From: JAJPGZ01 sp038229295
Lineage (GTDB): Bacteria > Verrucomicrobiota > Verrucomicrobiia > Chthoniobacterales > UBA10450
Reading direction: 5' to 3'
Assembly (NCBI GenBank): GCA_038229295.1
Contig: JBBROO010000031.1
Location: 1-36,588, forward strand
DNA: 36,588 nt
Shown here one piece after another: positions 17,301-24,716 of the stretch (position 1 is the stretch's first letter; each line of letters begins with the position of its first letter). The notes under the pieces are model-generated. The model was not told the origin of the DNA. It worked only from the letters and a program-made list of their open reading frames with translations, and did no database searches. The position numbers were made by a program, and so were the translations under genes.

Positions 17301-19151
17301 ACTTATGACGCCACCGGGAACGTTGCGACGTACACGACGCGAGCGGGTCAGACCCAGACATTCACGTATGATAACCGGAACCGAGAAACCGCCGCTTCCT
17401 GGAGCGATTCGACTCCTGCGACGAATAAAATATACGATGTCGCCGGACGCCTGCTCACTCTTTCCACCAGTGTCAGCACGTTGAGCTACACGTATGACAA
17501 CGCCAACCAACTCTTGAGCGAGACTGAACAAATCATGAGCGACGGCGGACCCAAGTCCGTCACTTACGCTTATGACGCGGACGGGAATCGATCGACGCTC
17601 ACCTACCCCAGCGGAAGCAGCGCTTCCTACGCCTACACAAATCGAAACCAGGTTGCGACCATCACATCCAGCAGCATCTCCGCAAGCTTTACGTACGACC
17701 TCGCCGCCAATCGGCTCAGCAGATCATACGGCAACACCACTAGCACCGCCTATTCGTACGACAACGGCAATCGATTATTGAGCATCGACCATCAAAGAAG
17801 TGCCGCCAGCTTCGCGAAGTACGATTCCGCGTACAACTCCGTGAATAATCGTACAAGCCGCGCAGAGACGATCAGCGGAGTCACGAAAACCGACACGTAC
17901 GGATACGATGCCATTGATGAAGTGACGCAGGTGAAGTACAACTTTAATGCTGGAAACAACACGCAGGACCGGCTGGTTGGCTACAATTATGACGCGACCG
18001 GCAATCGCAGCGGCGCAAGCGGCGTCACCGATTCGGTAAGCGGAAACAGTGGTTACACCGCAAATAATCTAAATCAGTACACAGCCGCGGGAACCCTGAC
18101 ACCCGCATACGATCAGAACGGAAACATGACCAGCCAGGATGGCTGGAGTTACACCTACGATGCGCAGAGTCGCCTAACGACGGCGTTCACGAGCGGAACA
18201 ACCATTACGTTTGCCTACGACGGCCGAAACCGATGCGCGAGTCGGACAATCAACGGCGTCGTCACCTTCTTCTATTACGATCGTTGGAATTTAGTCGAAG
18301 AGCAGAACGCGAGCAGCGCATTGATCGTGCGTTATATTCACGGTCCTAGCGCCGACGATCTCGTGGCTCGGGTTACGGCCAGCGGTGGTAGCAGCTACTA
18401 TCATCAAGACGCGCTTGGCAGCACCGCTGCGTTAACGGACGGCGCTGGCAACGTCACGGAACGTTACGCGTACGACGTGTTCGGCGCGCCAACTTTCAAG
18501 GACGCGAGTGGCAATACGGTCTCGAGCTCCGCCAGCGGAAACCGATTTTTGTTTACTGGCCGCGAATATGTTCAGCAGGCCGTGCTGTACGATTATCGAA
18601 ATCGAATGTATTGGCCGAGTGCTGGAAGATTTTTGCAGACCGATTCTCTCCGCTTCGACGCCGGCGACGTTAATCTTTGCCGTTACGTCAGCAATAATCC
18701 CGTAAACGCATGGGATCCATTTGGCTTAAAAGAATGTACCGATGATGCAGGCATCAAGTGCTGCTGCGACAACATTCAGGATGTTAATCTCGAGAACTAT
18801 ACAAACGGAACATCTATCCCACACACCTTCCTACAGACACCTTTTGGAAGCTGGGGTTTTTATCCGCGATGGAATCAAGCACCTCTCTCGCCTGGCCAAG
18901 TTAAGAACGATGGTAATCACCCAAAAAATCCTGGCGGCAAAACGTATAAGGCTTGTCCCGGGAGTGTCGATAAGCTCAAGAACAGCATAAGCCAAAATCA
19001 GGGAGGATGGAGTCAGCCTTATGACGTAAGAAATTCACCTTTCGGCGGGCGAAACTGCTCTGGCTGGGCCTGCGATCGATTGCAAGACGCTGGATTTAAA
19101 CCGCCACTGCCGGGATGGATACCTGGACTAAACCCATGGTGGTTACAATAA
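14382..19151 (+). CDS. Secreted RHS/YD-repeat protein with two CBM48-like domains and variable C-terminal tip
   Basis: 1589 residues. Residues 1-21 are a Sec signal peptide ending AQA; a Gly/Pro/Ser-rich stretch follows to about 53. Two tandem glycogen-binding-type (CBM48/E-set) domains, about 240-322 and 340-424, share FSYTNxTATxVSVAGxFNxWSA and end in YKxVVNGxTW. From about 430 on come many YD repeats (YDxxGNxxxxxxxxG), then the RHS-associated core ending WDPFGL at 1444-1449. RHS proteins form a hollow shell around a C-terminal effector. The 140-residue tip (1450-1589) holds PHTF (His1481), SWGFYP and GGRNCSGWACDRLQDAGF (Cys1559), resembling circularly permuted NlpC/P60-like cysteine enzymes, where His precedes Cys; this is inference. 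The gene after it may encode immunity. The gene contains no copy of the dispersed repeat, unlike its surroundings. Confidence 0.93.
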   Translation: MKKIFVPFCVINLALVSLAQAGDCGNCGFGGPGGGGSPSPSPSCSPPPPSGQGGANKFNAYTGNVHREVPDLQIFNGVGEEKLAFKRVTTSRYKPAIPTPLGTGGSWRHSYYWNIVPNGTDPVTGTEIIHVDYPDGTEFDFHKETTTSLYLTGVSATQERIEQSSSDSNQYYLWFPDGKRISFRKQVNGGTTTFSTNGFYDKHNNFYAFTVDSKNRVTRVTELGGRYIQINYGSIGNFNVVNANFSYTNATATTVSVAGEFNGWSANANPMVNNNGTWTANVPVQPNTSYQYKFVVNGNTWVSDPNNPTTFPAGGPSTGNNSVMSPVTNQDIGTSNSPVPITFSYTNGTATSVSVAGQFNNWSATANPLTKSGSTWTTTMNISQGAYQYKLVVNGSTWIIDPNNSFTKPDGYGGYNSNLVVGPLDEGILQVLGSDGRSVNYNYTMFTVGGSIYSTLTQANYSDGTAAQYSYSTPTIGSRPTLATANDPRYKGAISRVAYTYQANGIEGFISQEKSLVDGTVIASLAPSNDNIRIVTTGGTTVQLNFSGGHVASRTDSLGRVQSYGYFNDSWGMQSGYTDANGTSSYQRTAQFGNPSRVTFPDGKFRATTFTSDIKPFFEATATDENGKVTSYTRDTNGRPTRIDYPDQSYETFTYDNNNFGLLLNHRLPNSATESFTYYTATDMDGKVGDIKTKTDGAGNPTTYTYDGAGRVLTEKDGRNNVTSYQYNERGQVISTTNPDGSIRTFAYDTFGNRTLVTNELGKSWTYTYDQYNRVTSVTDPLNRTTQYAYGLPNGGCTSSCSAEDKPISITLPSGKKTTIVYDTEWQKTSETAGANTADAATTSYGYDSLGNLTSTTDPRGKVWSYTYDNRDRKTRATDPNGNYTEWTYDNASNLLTEKRSGDLNPTNYIYDGANRRTDITDQAGNNTHMTYDGAGNILTLRDARQNTYTFIYDGMNRKTGLAYPTGGGSESWTYDATGNVATYTTRAGQTQTFTYDNRNRETAASWSDSTPATNKIYDVAGRLLTLSTSVSTLSYTYDNANQLLSETEQIMSDGGPKSVTYAYDADGNRSTLTYPSGSSASYAYTNRNQVATITSSSISASFTYDLAANRLSRSYGNTTSTAYSYDNGNRLLSIDHQRSAASFAKYDSAYNSVNNRTSRAETISGVTKTDTYGYDAIDEVTQVKYNFNAGNNTQDRLVGYNYDATGNRSGASGVTDSVSGNSGYTANNLNQYTAAGTLTPAYDQNGNMTSQDGWSYTYDAQSRLTTAFTSGTTITFAYDGRNRCASRTINGVVTFFYYDRWNLVEEQNASSALIVRYIHGPSADDLVARVTASGGSSYYHQDALGSTAALTDGAGNVTERYAYDVFGAPTFKDASGNTVSSSASGNRFLFTGREYVQQAVLYDYRNRMYWPSAGRFLQTDSLRFDAGDVNLCRYVSNNPVNAWDPFGLKECTDDAGIKCCCDNIQDVNLENYTNGTSIPHTFLQTPFGSWGFYPRWNQAPLSPGQVKNDGNHPKNPGGKTYKACPGSVDKLKNSISQNQGGWSQPYDVRNSPFGGRNCSGWACDRLQDAGFKPPLPGWIPGLNPWWLQ

Positions 19152-19154
19152 GCC

Positions 19155-19622
19155 ATGAACGTGGCAAACTTAGCGCGGCTGGCCGTGGTGTTCGGTTTAG
19201 GAGTGCTAGTCTCGTTCATGCTTCAAACCGGGGCGCATTGGATGAGCACCAAGGGACCTGCGGTAGATCAAGTGCTAAATGGACATCGAGTAATAATTGG
19301 TAAGGTAAAGCCTGAAGACAATTGGCTTATGCACGTGAAAATGTATGCATATCCCTCCCCTGACGACCGGCACCGATATCTGCTGTTGGTATTGTTCCCT
19401 GACCAGAACGCACTGGCTGGCGTAGCGGGCACCGCGCAGACGGCAGTGTTGGAGCTTTCGGATTATGATACAAAGCGCCATATCAAGCCTGTCGCTTTGG
19501 CCCTGTCCAACCTGCTCGCTCTAAACGATCAGCCGTATATCATTGCATTAGATATGTTGGATGGTTTGAATCTCGAGGATTGGGTGTCAGCTCCGACGCC
19601 AGTCCTTAACTCCGCCCGGTAA
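19155..19622 (+). CDS. Small membrane-anchored protein, candidate immunity partner of the RHS tip
   Basis: 155 residues, starting three bases after the RHS stop. Residues about 5-24 are hydrophobic (LARLAVVFGLGVLVSFML), acting as an anchor or signal peptide; the remainder is a soluble domain of about 130 residues with LMHVKMYAYPSPDDRHRYLL and a VALALSNLLALNDQPYIIAL helix. No known family is recognised. Its size, tight coupling and place directly behind a polymorphic RHS C-terminus match the usual position of an immunity gene, and an N-terminal anchor would suit protection in the periplasm. That role is inferred from position only. The next gene runs the opposite way. Confidence 0.65.
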   Translation: MNVANLARLAVVFGLGVLVSFMLQTGAHWMSTKGPAVDQVLNGHRVIIGKVKPEDNWLMHVKMYAYPSPDDRHRYLLLVLFPDQNALAGVAGTAQTAVLELSDYDTKRHIKPVALALSNLLALNDQPYIIALDMLDGLNLEDWVSAPTPVLNSAR

Positions 19623-19693
19623 ATGGGAGTCGAACAAGCAAGATCGACATCAGAGTTGCCGGCGTCGGCGTCGCTTCTTGACGCGCGGTGGCC

Positions 19694-19714
19694 TGACCCC
19701 AAAAGCTGGACAGG
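19694..19714. mobile_element. Possible solo insertion-sequence end
   Basis: TGACCCCAAAAGCTGGACAGG resembles the terminal repeat style of IS3-type elements (TGTCCAGCTTTTGGGGTCA in the other direction). No transposase or second end is present in the window, so at most this is a remnant. It lies at the right border of the RHS module. The match is from memory of IS end styles, so confidence is low. Confidence 0.25.
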
Positions 19715-19748
19715 TTAAAAGTGTAGTTCTGCCGGATTACTTCTGATC

Positions 19749-20276
19749 TCACCTTCGCTGGAACTTCTCAGCATGGCGCGCGAGGACCCAGCACAAATCC
19801 GAAAGCCGATTGAGATAGCGCAATATTTCGGGATTCAAATCTTTCAATGCAGACACGCGACGCTCGGCATGTCGCGCCGTGGTCCGCGCAAAATCGAGCG
19901 CGGCTGAAACCGTTGTTCCGCCCGGCATGACCCAATCTTTCGGATAAAGCGCCTTGTCTTTTTCAAGATCGACAATTACTCCACCGAGGCGATCGACCAT
20001 TTCTGCGGAGGTGAGTTTGAAGCCATCTTTCAAATAACGCTCGAGATCTTCGTGCGCCGTCGCCAGCTCACCCATCACCACGATCAAATCCTTTTGCACG
20101 GCCAGGATTTGTTCGGCGACAAAGTTGTCCGGGCTAAGCACCCGGACTAATCCGAGAGCGGAGTTAAGTTCATCGACGGAGCCGTAGGCTTCGACTCGCG
20201 GATCGGTTTTCGAAACACGCCGCCCGTACATGAGCGATGTCTCACCCGCGTCGCCGGTTTTGGTGACGATGGACAC
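19749..20276 (-). CDS. pduO: PduO-type ATP:cob(I)alamin adenosyltransferase
   Basis: 175 residues. TKTGDAGETSL (5-15) is the ATP-binding signature; RVEAYGSVDELNS (27-39), RTTARHAERRV and YLNRLSDLCWVLAR are the other family motifs, including the Arg and Asp residues that position ATP and cobalamin. It transfers the adenosyl group of ATP to cob(I)alamin, making coenzyme B12. The start is GTG, two bases after the stop of the 75-residue gene, so translation of the two is probably coupled. No B12-dependent enzyme is nearby to name the client. A copy of the dispersed repeat lies inside (19965-19974). Confidence 0.94.
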   Translation of the reverse strand: MSIVTKTGDAGETSLMYGRRVSKTDPRVEAYGSVDELNSALGLVRVLSPDNFVAEQILAVQKDLIVVMGELATAHEDLERYLKDGFKLTSAEMVDRLGGVIVDLEKDKALYPKDWVMPGGTTVSAALDFARTTARHAERRVSALKDLNPEILRYLNRLSDLCWVLARHAEKFQRR

Positions 20277-20278
20277 GG

Positions 20279-20506
20279 CTATTTGCCGTCTGAATTTTGC
20301 CCGGCGGTCGCGTCGTCCACCGACACGATGTGTAACGCGTCGATTTTGTGGGAGAGATCAGCGCCATCAATCACCACCACAACTCCGCGTCCGACGGCAA
20401 TGAAGTCTGGATGTGGAACGGGAAAGTTCCTTCCATTCGATAAGTGGATCGTGAACGGTTGGAACTCCGAGCCGAGGCGTTGACGAATGTGCTCCAGATT
20501 CAACAC
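20279..20506 (-). CDS. Small conserved protein of unknown function (PVC-type)
   Basis: 75 residues from a GTG start. The pattern FQPFTIHLSNGRNFPVPHPDF followed by VGRGVVVVIDG is one I associate with small proteins found many times over in Planctomycetes and Verrucomicrobia, with the sense of a compact beta-strand domain. Function is unknown. It lies 49 bases after rpoC and is coupled to the cobalamin adenosyltransferase gene by a two-base gap. No Shine-Dalgarno is obvious, so a somewhat different start cannot be excluded. Confidence 0.7.
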   Translation of the reverse strand: MLNLEHIRQRLGSEFQPFTIHLSNGRNFPVPHPDFIAVGRGVVVVIDGADLSHKIDALHIVSVDDATAGQNSDGK

Positions 20507-20555
20507 GCTAAAACGATAGCATTATGCAGCGGCCGGAAAAACTATATTGTCGATC

Positions 20556-23500
20556 TTACCCGATCGCGGGTTGCGGCTCCGGTTCTTCCGCAAGCGAAGC
20601 GCCGATGGGCTCACCCTTCTCGATGAGCTTGATCTCGCGATGCTGCGGGAAACCAGTTCCGGCGGGAATCAAGTGACCCATGATCACGTTCTCTTTAAAT
20701 CCACGGAGCCGATCCACTTTGCCGAGCGTAGCCGCTTCCGTCAGCACGCGCGTTGTGTCCTGGAACGACGCCGCCGAAATAAAGCTGTCGGTTTCGAGCG
20801 AAGCCTTGGTGATGCCTAACAACACCGGCGTCGCTTCGGCGGGCTTGCCGCCTTTTTCGACCACGCGTTCGTTCTCGCTTTCGAAATCGAGTCGGTCCAC
20901 TTGATCGCCCCAAAGCAACGAGGTATCGCCCGGATCGGTGATTTTCACTTTGCGCAACATCTGCCTAACGATGATCTCAATGTGCTTGTCGTTAATCTCG
21001 ACCCCCTGGAGCCGATAAACTTCCTGCACTTCGTTGACGAGGTGCTCCTGCAAATCCTGCGGGCCGCACACTTCGAGAATTTCGTGCGGGACCACCGGAC
21101 CCTCGGTCAACTGTTGCCCCTTCTTCACAAAATCGCCCTTGAACACGATGATGTGTTTGGTCATCGAAATGAGATGCTCTTCCTCGACGTTGGTCTCGGG
21201 ATCTTTCACGAGCAGCTTGCGTTTGCCGCGCGCGGTTCCACCCATTTCAACGATGCCATCGATCTTCGCGATCTCAGCCGCGTCTTTCGGACGGCGCGCT
21301 TCGAATAGTTCGGCCACACGCGGCAGACCGCCGGTGATGTCCTTCGTCTTCGCCACTTTTCGCGGCGTCTTGGCGAGCAATGCGCCTCCGCGAACTTTTT
21401 GTCCTTCTTCGACAATGACGTGCGCGCCGGCCGGAATGGAGTAATTCGCCAACACTTCTTTTTTGTCGCCGATGATGACGATCTGCGGATGCAAATCTTC
21501 CTTGTGCTCGATAATGACGGTGCCCATCAGGCCGGTCGCTTCATCGACATCGCGCTTGATCGTGACGCCCGCGATCATGTCGCGGAACTCAATCTTGCCG
21601 CTCTTGTCGGTAAGAATCGGAACGTTGTATGGATCCCATTGCACAAACGTTTCGCCTTTCTTCACCATCGCGCCGTCCGCTTTCGAAATGACGGAGCCGA
21701 TGACAACGTTGTAGCGGTCAAGCTCGCGTCCCTCAGCGTTATGCACGCCGACAGATCCATTTTTGTTCAACACAATCCAACTGCCATCGAGCGCCTGGAC
21801 AGTGCGGAGATCGTTGAAGCGAAGCGCGCCATCGTTCTTCGCTTTGATGATGGGCTGCTTAAATGTCTGGCTGGCCGTTCCGCCGATGTGGAACGTGCGC
21901 ATGGTCAACTGCGTGCCCGGCTCGCCGATTGATTGCGCGGCGATAATGCCGACGGCTTCGCCAAGTTTTACAAACTGGCCGGTGGCCAGATTGCGTCCGT
22001 AGCAAAGTGCGCAAACACCGCGGCCACATTCACACGTCAGCACGGAGCGGATCTTCAACTGCTCAACGCCGATGCGCTGCAGATTATTCGCGATCGTTTC
22101 GTCGATGAGCTGATTCGCTTTAACAATTTTTTTCTTCTTCTCCACCGGATCGACAACCGTTTCGCAACTGACGCGACCGATGATGCGTGTGCTAAGATCG
22201 ACAACTTCTTCGTCGCCTTCATAGATCGGGCGAACCGAGATGCCGTTGACCGTGCCGCAATCCATCTCGTTGATGATGACGTCCTGCGACGCGTCCACGA
22301 GTTTGCGTGTGAGATAACCGGAGTCCGCGGTTTTAAGCGCGGTATCGGCCAGACCTTTTCGAGCGCCGTGCGTCGAGATGAAATATTCGAGCACGCTCAA
22401 GCCTTCGCGGAAATTGGAAGTGATCGGGCGTTCGATAATTTCGCCGGAAGGTTTCGCCATCAACCCGCGCATACCGGCGAGCTGACGCACCTGTTGACGA
22501 TTTCCGCGCGCGCCGGAATCCACCATCAAATAAACTGGATTCAATTCCTTGCGGCCTTCGTTGTGTTCGAGAGTGCGGAACATGACGCTGGAGATTTCGT
22601 CGCCGGCGTGTGTCCAGATGTCGATGATCTTGTTGTAGCGCTCGCCATCCGTGATGATGCCTTTGCGATATTGCTGTTCGACCTGCTTGATCTGCTTGTA
22701 GGCACTATCGAGCTCGGTCTGCTTCTCTTTCGGAATAATCATGTCCGAAATTCCGATCGAGATACCGGCGCGTGTCGCTTCGGTGAATCCGAGCTCCTTC
22801 AACTTGTCGAGCGTCTCGACCGTTTGTTGCGGGCCCGCCACTTGATAGCAGCGCCAGATAATGTCGCTGAGTTGTTTCTTGCCCGCGGCCTTGTTGAAAA
22901 AGCCAAGTCCCTTCGGCCAAATCTCATTGAAAACGACGCGACCGGCCGTGGTATCAATGACTTTCGCGTCGGGGTTTCCGTAAATCGTCTGCTCGCCGAA
23001 ATCGGGATTTCTGAGACGAATTCGATCGTGCGTTTTGACCGCGCCATCCGCGATGGCGAACTCCACTTCAACCGCGTTGTCGAACAACGGAATATATTTG
23101 TCCTCTTTCTTCGACCGCGGATTTTGCGTCACGTAATAGCAACCGAGTGTGATGTCTTGCGAAGGCGTCGTGATCGGTTTGCCACTCGACGGTGAGAAAA
23201 TATTATTCGGCGCGAGCATGAGCATGCGCGCTTCCAGTTGCGCTTCGACCGAGAGCGGGACGTGCACCGCCATCTGGTCGCCGTCGAAGTCCGCGTTGTA
23301 AGCGGTGCAAACGAGCGGATGAATGCGGATCGCTTCGCCTTCGATCAACTGCGGCTCGAAAGCTTGGATCGACAATCGATGCAGCGTGGGCGCGCGATTG
23401 AGCAACACCGGATGTCCACGCGTCACTTCGTCGAGAATGTCCCACACCTCCGGCGTTTGCCGCTCGATCATTTTTTTCGCGCTGCGCACGGTGTGCACAT

Positions 23501-24671
23501 AACCGAGATCTTTCAGCCGACGAATAATGAATGGCTCGAACAAAACCAGCGCCATCTTTTTCGGCAGACCGCACTGATGCAATTTCAATTCCGGACCGAT
23601 GACGATGACCGATCGGCCGGAGTAATCGACGCGCTTGCCTAACAAGTTCTGACGGAAACGTCCGCCCTTGCCCTTGAGCATGTCGGAAAGTGATTTCAGC
23701 GGGCGATTCCCCGCGCCGGTGACAGCGCGACCGTGACGACCGTTGTCGAACAACGCATCGACCGCTTCCTGCAACATGCGCTTCTCGTTGCGAATAATGA
23801 CGTCCGGCGTTTTGAGCTGGAGCAAATTCTTGAGACGGTTGTTGCGATTGATGACACGGCGATAAAGATCGTTCAGATCGCTGGTCGCGAAACGTCCGCC
23901 TTCCAGCGGAACGAGCGGACGCAGATCCGGCGGGATGACCGGCAACACATCGAGAATCATCCAGTCAGGACGCGCGTGCGATGAAGCGAAACCCTGCACA
24001 AGCTTGAGACGCTTCGCCAGTTTCTTGCGAATCTGTTTGCTCTTGGTCGCGCCCATCGCCTTCTCCAGCTCCTTGTTGAGCTTGTTCAGGTCGGCCTCGG
24101 ACAAAAGTTTCTTGATCGCTTCCGCGCCCATGCCGGCGACGAAATCTTCGCCGTATTGTTCCTGCGCCTCGCGATACTCGACCTCGGTCAGCAATTGCCC
24201 TTTGGTCAACGCCGTCTTACCCGGATCGATGACCATGTAGTCCTCATAATAGATAACGCGCTCGAGTTGACGCGCGCTCATGTCGAGCATCAGGCCAATG
24301 CGCGAGGGCATGCACTTGTAAAACCAAATGTGCGAAACCGGCACCGCCAATTCGATGTGACCCATGCGTTCGCGGCGCACGCGCGCCAGCGTCACTTCCA
24401 CACCGCAACGATCGCAGATGACACCCTTGTGTTTGATGCGCTTGTATTTTCCGCACGAACATTCCCAATCCCGCGTCGGACCAAAGATTCGTTCGCAGAA
24501 CAATCCGCCCTTCTCCGGCTTGAACGTCCGGTAATTGATCGTCTCCGGATTTTTGACTTCGCCTTTGCTCCACGAGCGCATGGTGTCGCTCGAAGCGACG
24601 CCAATGGCGACTTGGTCAAAACCCACGGGGCGTTCTTCGCCCACTAACTCACGCCAGGAATGTTCGTTCAT
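20556..24671 (-). CDS. rpoC: DNA-directed RNA polymerase subunit beta'
   Basis: 1371 residues, full length. The N-terminal zinc ribbon CSCGKYKRIKHKGVICDRCG lies near residue 70. The catalytic NADFDGDQMA, whose three Asp residues hold the active-site magnesium, is near 458. The second zinc site CECGRGVCALCYG and the trigger-loop region (GIIAAQSIGEPGTQLTMRTFH) follow. GGAG nine bases upstream supports the ATG. It follows rpoB by 45 bases, a gap that contains a dispersed-repeat copy, and its TAA stop lies inside another (20548-20557). Two short genes follow; no hairpin terminator is clear at the end. Confidence 0.99.
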   Translation of the reverse strand: MNEHSWRELVGEERPVGFDQVAIGVASSDTMRSWSKGEVKNPETINYRTFKPEKGGLFCERIFGPTRDWECSCGKYKRIKHKGVICDRCGVEVTLARVRRERMGHIELAVPVSHIWFYKCMPSRIGLMLDMSARQLERVIYYEDYMVIDPGKTALTKGQLLTEVEYREAQEQYGEDFVAGMGAEAIKKLLSEADLNKLNKELEKAMGATKSKQIRKKLAKRLKLVQGFASSHARPDWMILDVLPVIPPDLRPLVPLEGGRFATSDLNDLYRRVINRNNRLKNLLQLKTPDVIIRNEKRMLQEAVDALFDNGRHGRAVTGAGNRPLKSLSDMLKGKGGRFRQNLLGKRVDYSGRSVIVIGPELKLHQCGLPKKMALVLFEPFIIRRLKDLGYVHTVRSAKKMIERQTPEVWDILDEVTRGHPVLLNRAPTLHRLSIQAFEPQLIEGEAIRIHPLVCTAYNADFDGDQMAVHVPLSVEAQLEARMLMLAPNNIFSPSSGKPITTPSQDITLGCYYVTQNPRSKKEDKYIPLFDNAVEVEFAIADGAVKTHDRIRLRNPDFGEQTIYGNPDAKVIDTTAGRVVFNEIWPKGLGFFNKAAGKKQLSDIIWRCYQVAGPQQTVETLDKLKELGFTEATRAGISIGISDMIIPKEKQTELDSAYKQIKQVEQQYRKGIITDGERYNKIIDIWTHAGDEISSVMFRTLEHNEGRKELNPVYLMVDSGARGNRQQVRQLAGMRGLMAKPSGEIIERPITSNFREGLSVLEYFISTHGARKGLADTALKTADSGYLTRKLVDASQDVIINEMDCGTVNGISVRPIYEGDEEVVDLSTRIIGRVSCETVVDPVEKKKKIVKANQLIDETIANNLQRIGVEQLKIRSVLTCECGRGVCALCYGRNLATGQFVKLGEAVGIIAAQSIGEPGTQLTMRTFHIGGTASQTFKQPIIKAKNDGALRFNDLRTVQALDGSWIVLNKNGSVGVHNAEGRELDRYNVVIGSVISKADGAMVKKGETFVQWDPYNVPILTDKSGKIEFRDMIAGVTIKRDVDEATGLMGTVIIEHKEDLHPQIVIIGDKKEVLANYSIPAGAHVIVEEGQKVRGGALLAKTPRKVAKTKDITGGLPRVAELFEARRPKDAAEIAKIDGIVEMGGTARGKRKLLVKDPETNVEEEHLISMTKHIIVFKGDFVKKGQQLTEGPVVPHEILEVCGPQDLQEHLVNEVQEVYRLQGVEINDKHIEIIVRQMLRKVKITDPGDTSLLWGDQVDRLDFESENERVVEKGGKPAEATPVLLGITKASLETDSFISAASFQDTTRVLTEAATLGKVDRLRGFKENVIMGHLIPAGTGFPQHREIKLIEKGEPIGASLAEEPEPQPAIG

Positions 24672-24716
24672 TAATTCTCCAGATGTAGATGTCGATCTTG
24701 CAAATTTTCCAAGTTG

